A stretch of 6,014 nt of DNA from Chloroflexota bacterium. GTDB lineage: Bacteria > Chloroflexota > Dehalococcoidia > Lucifugimonadales > UBA3495. Positions 5,425-6,014 of the stretch are shown here, in pieces (the first letter of the stretch is position 1; each line of letters opens with the position of its first letter). The notes beneath the pieces were generated by a model. That model was not told the DNA's origin. It ran no database searches and saw nothing but the letters and a program-made list of their open reading frames with translations. Position numbers and translations under genes: made by a program. Location: positions 1 to 6,014 of the forward strand of contig JADFQT010000164.1 in assembly GCA_022561675.1 (NCBI GenBank), given 5' to 3'.

Positions 5425-6014
5425 TCATTTGAAGGTTACCGCCGGCCCTTCTCCTCTGGGAACGACTTGACCAACCACCAGGGCATCGGGCACCGCGTCC
5501 TGGATGGTAGCCACCGATTCCTCGTCACAAACGGCGACCATACCCAGGCCCATGTTGAAAACCCGATACATTTCGCTGTCCTCTATCCGACCCTCCTCCT
5601 GTATCAGAGAGAAAATAGGGAGCACTTTCCAGGAACCGAGTTGGAACTCCGCCGCGCTGTCCACCGGAAGAATAGCGGGCATCTTTCCGGGCAAACCTCC
5701 GCCGGTAATGTGGGAAAGTCCCTTGACCAGGGGGAAAACCGGCTCCAGCAGCGGATAGTAGCAGCGGTGCCGCACCAACAGCTCCTCTCCCAGCCGGTGG
5801 CGCAACTCATCGTAGTGCCGGAATAGCGCCGAGGAATCCTGTTCCAGGTGGAAGACCCGGCGCACCAGGGAGAAGCCGTTGGTGTGCAGGCCGCTGGAGG
5901 GCACGCCCACCAGGACGTTGCCGGCCTCGATGTTTCGCGATTCGAGGAGCTGGTCCCGTTCCACCGCGCCGACCACGAATCCGGCCAGGTCCATCTCATC
6001 GCCGGAGTAGACCT
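5425..6014 (-). CDS. purM: Phosphoribosylformylglycinamidine cyclo-ligase (AIR synthetase), C-terminal part
   Basis: PurM closes FGAM to AIR using ATP, the fifth step of de novo purine synthesis, in the cytoplasm. Only the last 195 residues are present; the 5' end lies beyond the right window edge, and the full protein is normally about 340-350 residues. The frame reads from the edge with VYSGDEMDLAGFVVG (1-15), then SSGLHTNGFSL (39-49), HITGGG (101-106), EMYRVFNMGLGM (147-158) and a closing GQVVPRGEGPAV (181-192). All are hallmarks of the C-terminal domain. The segment LLVRHRCYYPLLEP (78-91) departs from the LxPTRIYVK form of many PurM proteins. The ATG at 5992-5994 is an internal methionine, not the start. 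The gene ends about 350 bp before purH on the same strand, with no clear terminator between them. Confidence 0.93.
   Translation of the reverse strand, partial: VYSGDEMDLAGFVVGAVERDQLLESRNIEAGNVLVGVPSSGLHTNGFSLVRRVFHLEQDSSALFRHYDELRHRLGEELLVRHRCYYPLLEPVFPLVKGLSHITGGGLPGKMPAILPVDSAAEFQLGSWKVLPIFSLIQEEGRIEDSEMYRVFNMGLGMVAVCDEESVATIQDAVPDALVVGQVVPRGEGPAVTFK

Noticed and set aside
5287..5826. A 179-codon plus-strand open frame over purM
   Set aside because: The minus frame encodes clear PurM motifs. The plus frame begins in the repeat and has no recognisable domain.

Overview
The window (about 6 kb, moderately GC-rich) looks like an ordinary chromosomal segment of a free-living bacterium. The PurH and PurM sequence style, together with dispersed hairpin repeats between genes, suggests Chloroflexota, possibly a Dehalococcoidia-like lineage. 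That assignment is an inference from memory of the families and was not tested by a search.

Layout. Bases 1-408 hold no recognisable gene, but they contain a good extended -10 promoter (199-207) and a roughly 200-nt leader. The leader runs into a GTG-started plus-strand gene (409-1296) for a 295-residue protein of unknown function. That protein is built from two diverged copies of one domain, each carrying a PHYHYGP signature, and ends in a short coiled coil. A perfect 18-bp hairpin (1321-1361) separates it from a convergent minus-strand short-chain dehydrogenase/reductase (1388-2182). Everything further right is on the minus strand. In transcription order it is purM (C-terminal part only, cut by the right window edge), purH, then a family-2 glycosyltransferase of the dolichyl-phosphate-sugar synthase type.

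The purine genes encode two steps of de novo IMP synthesis: PurM closes the imidazole ring, and PurH carries out the last two steps. They are neighbours but are separated by about 350 bp of repeat-derived DNA. The glycosyltransferase starts about 100 bp after purH and may be co-transcribed, with no obvious functional link.

The least ordinary part is the intergenic DNA. One diverged repeat occurs twice in the same orientation, upstream of the dehydrogenase (2214-2346) and upstream of purH (5104-5354). Each copy ends 31-32 nt before the preferred start codon of the gene it precedes. The copies share both outer arms but differ in the middle: about 24 bp in one, and a roughly 140-bp inverted-repeat, MITE-like core in the other. 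A second, unrelated repeat with GTCAT...ATGAC ends sits at 2446-2542. I saw no tRNA, rRNA, CRISPR array, transposase or phage gene. No clear new multi-gene system is visible; the best candidates for novelty are the duplicated-domain protein and the repeat family.
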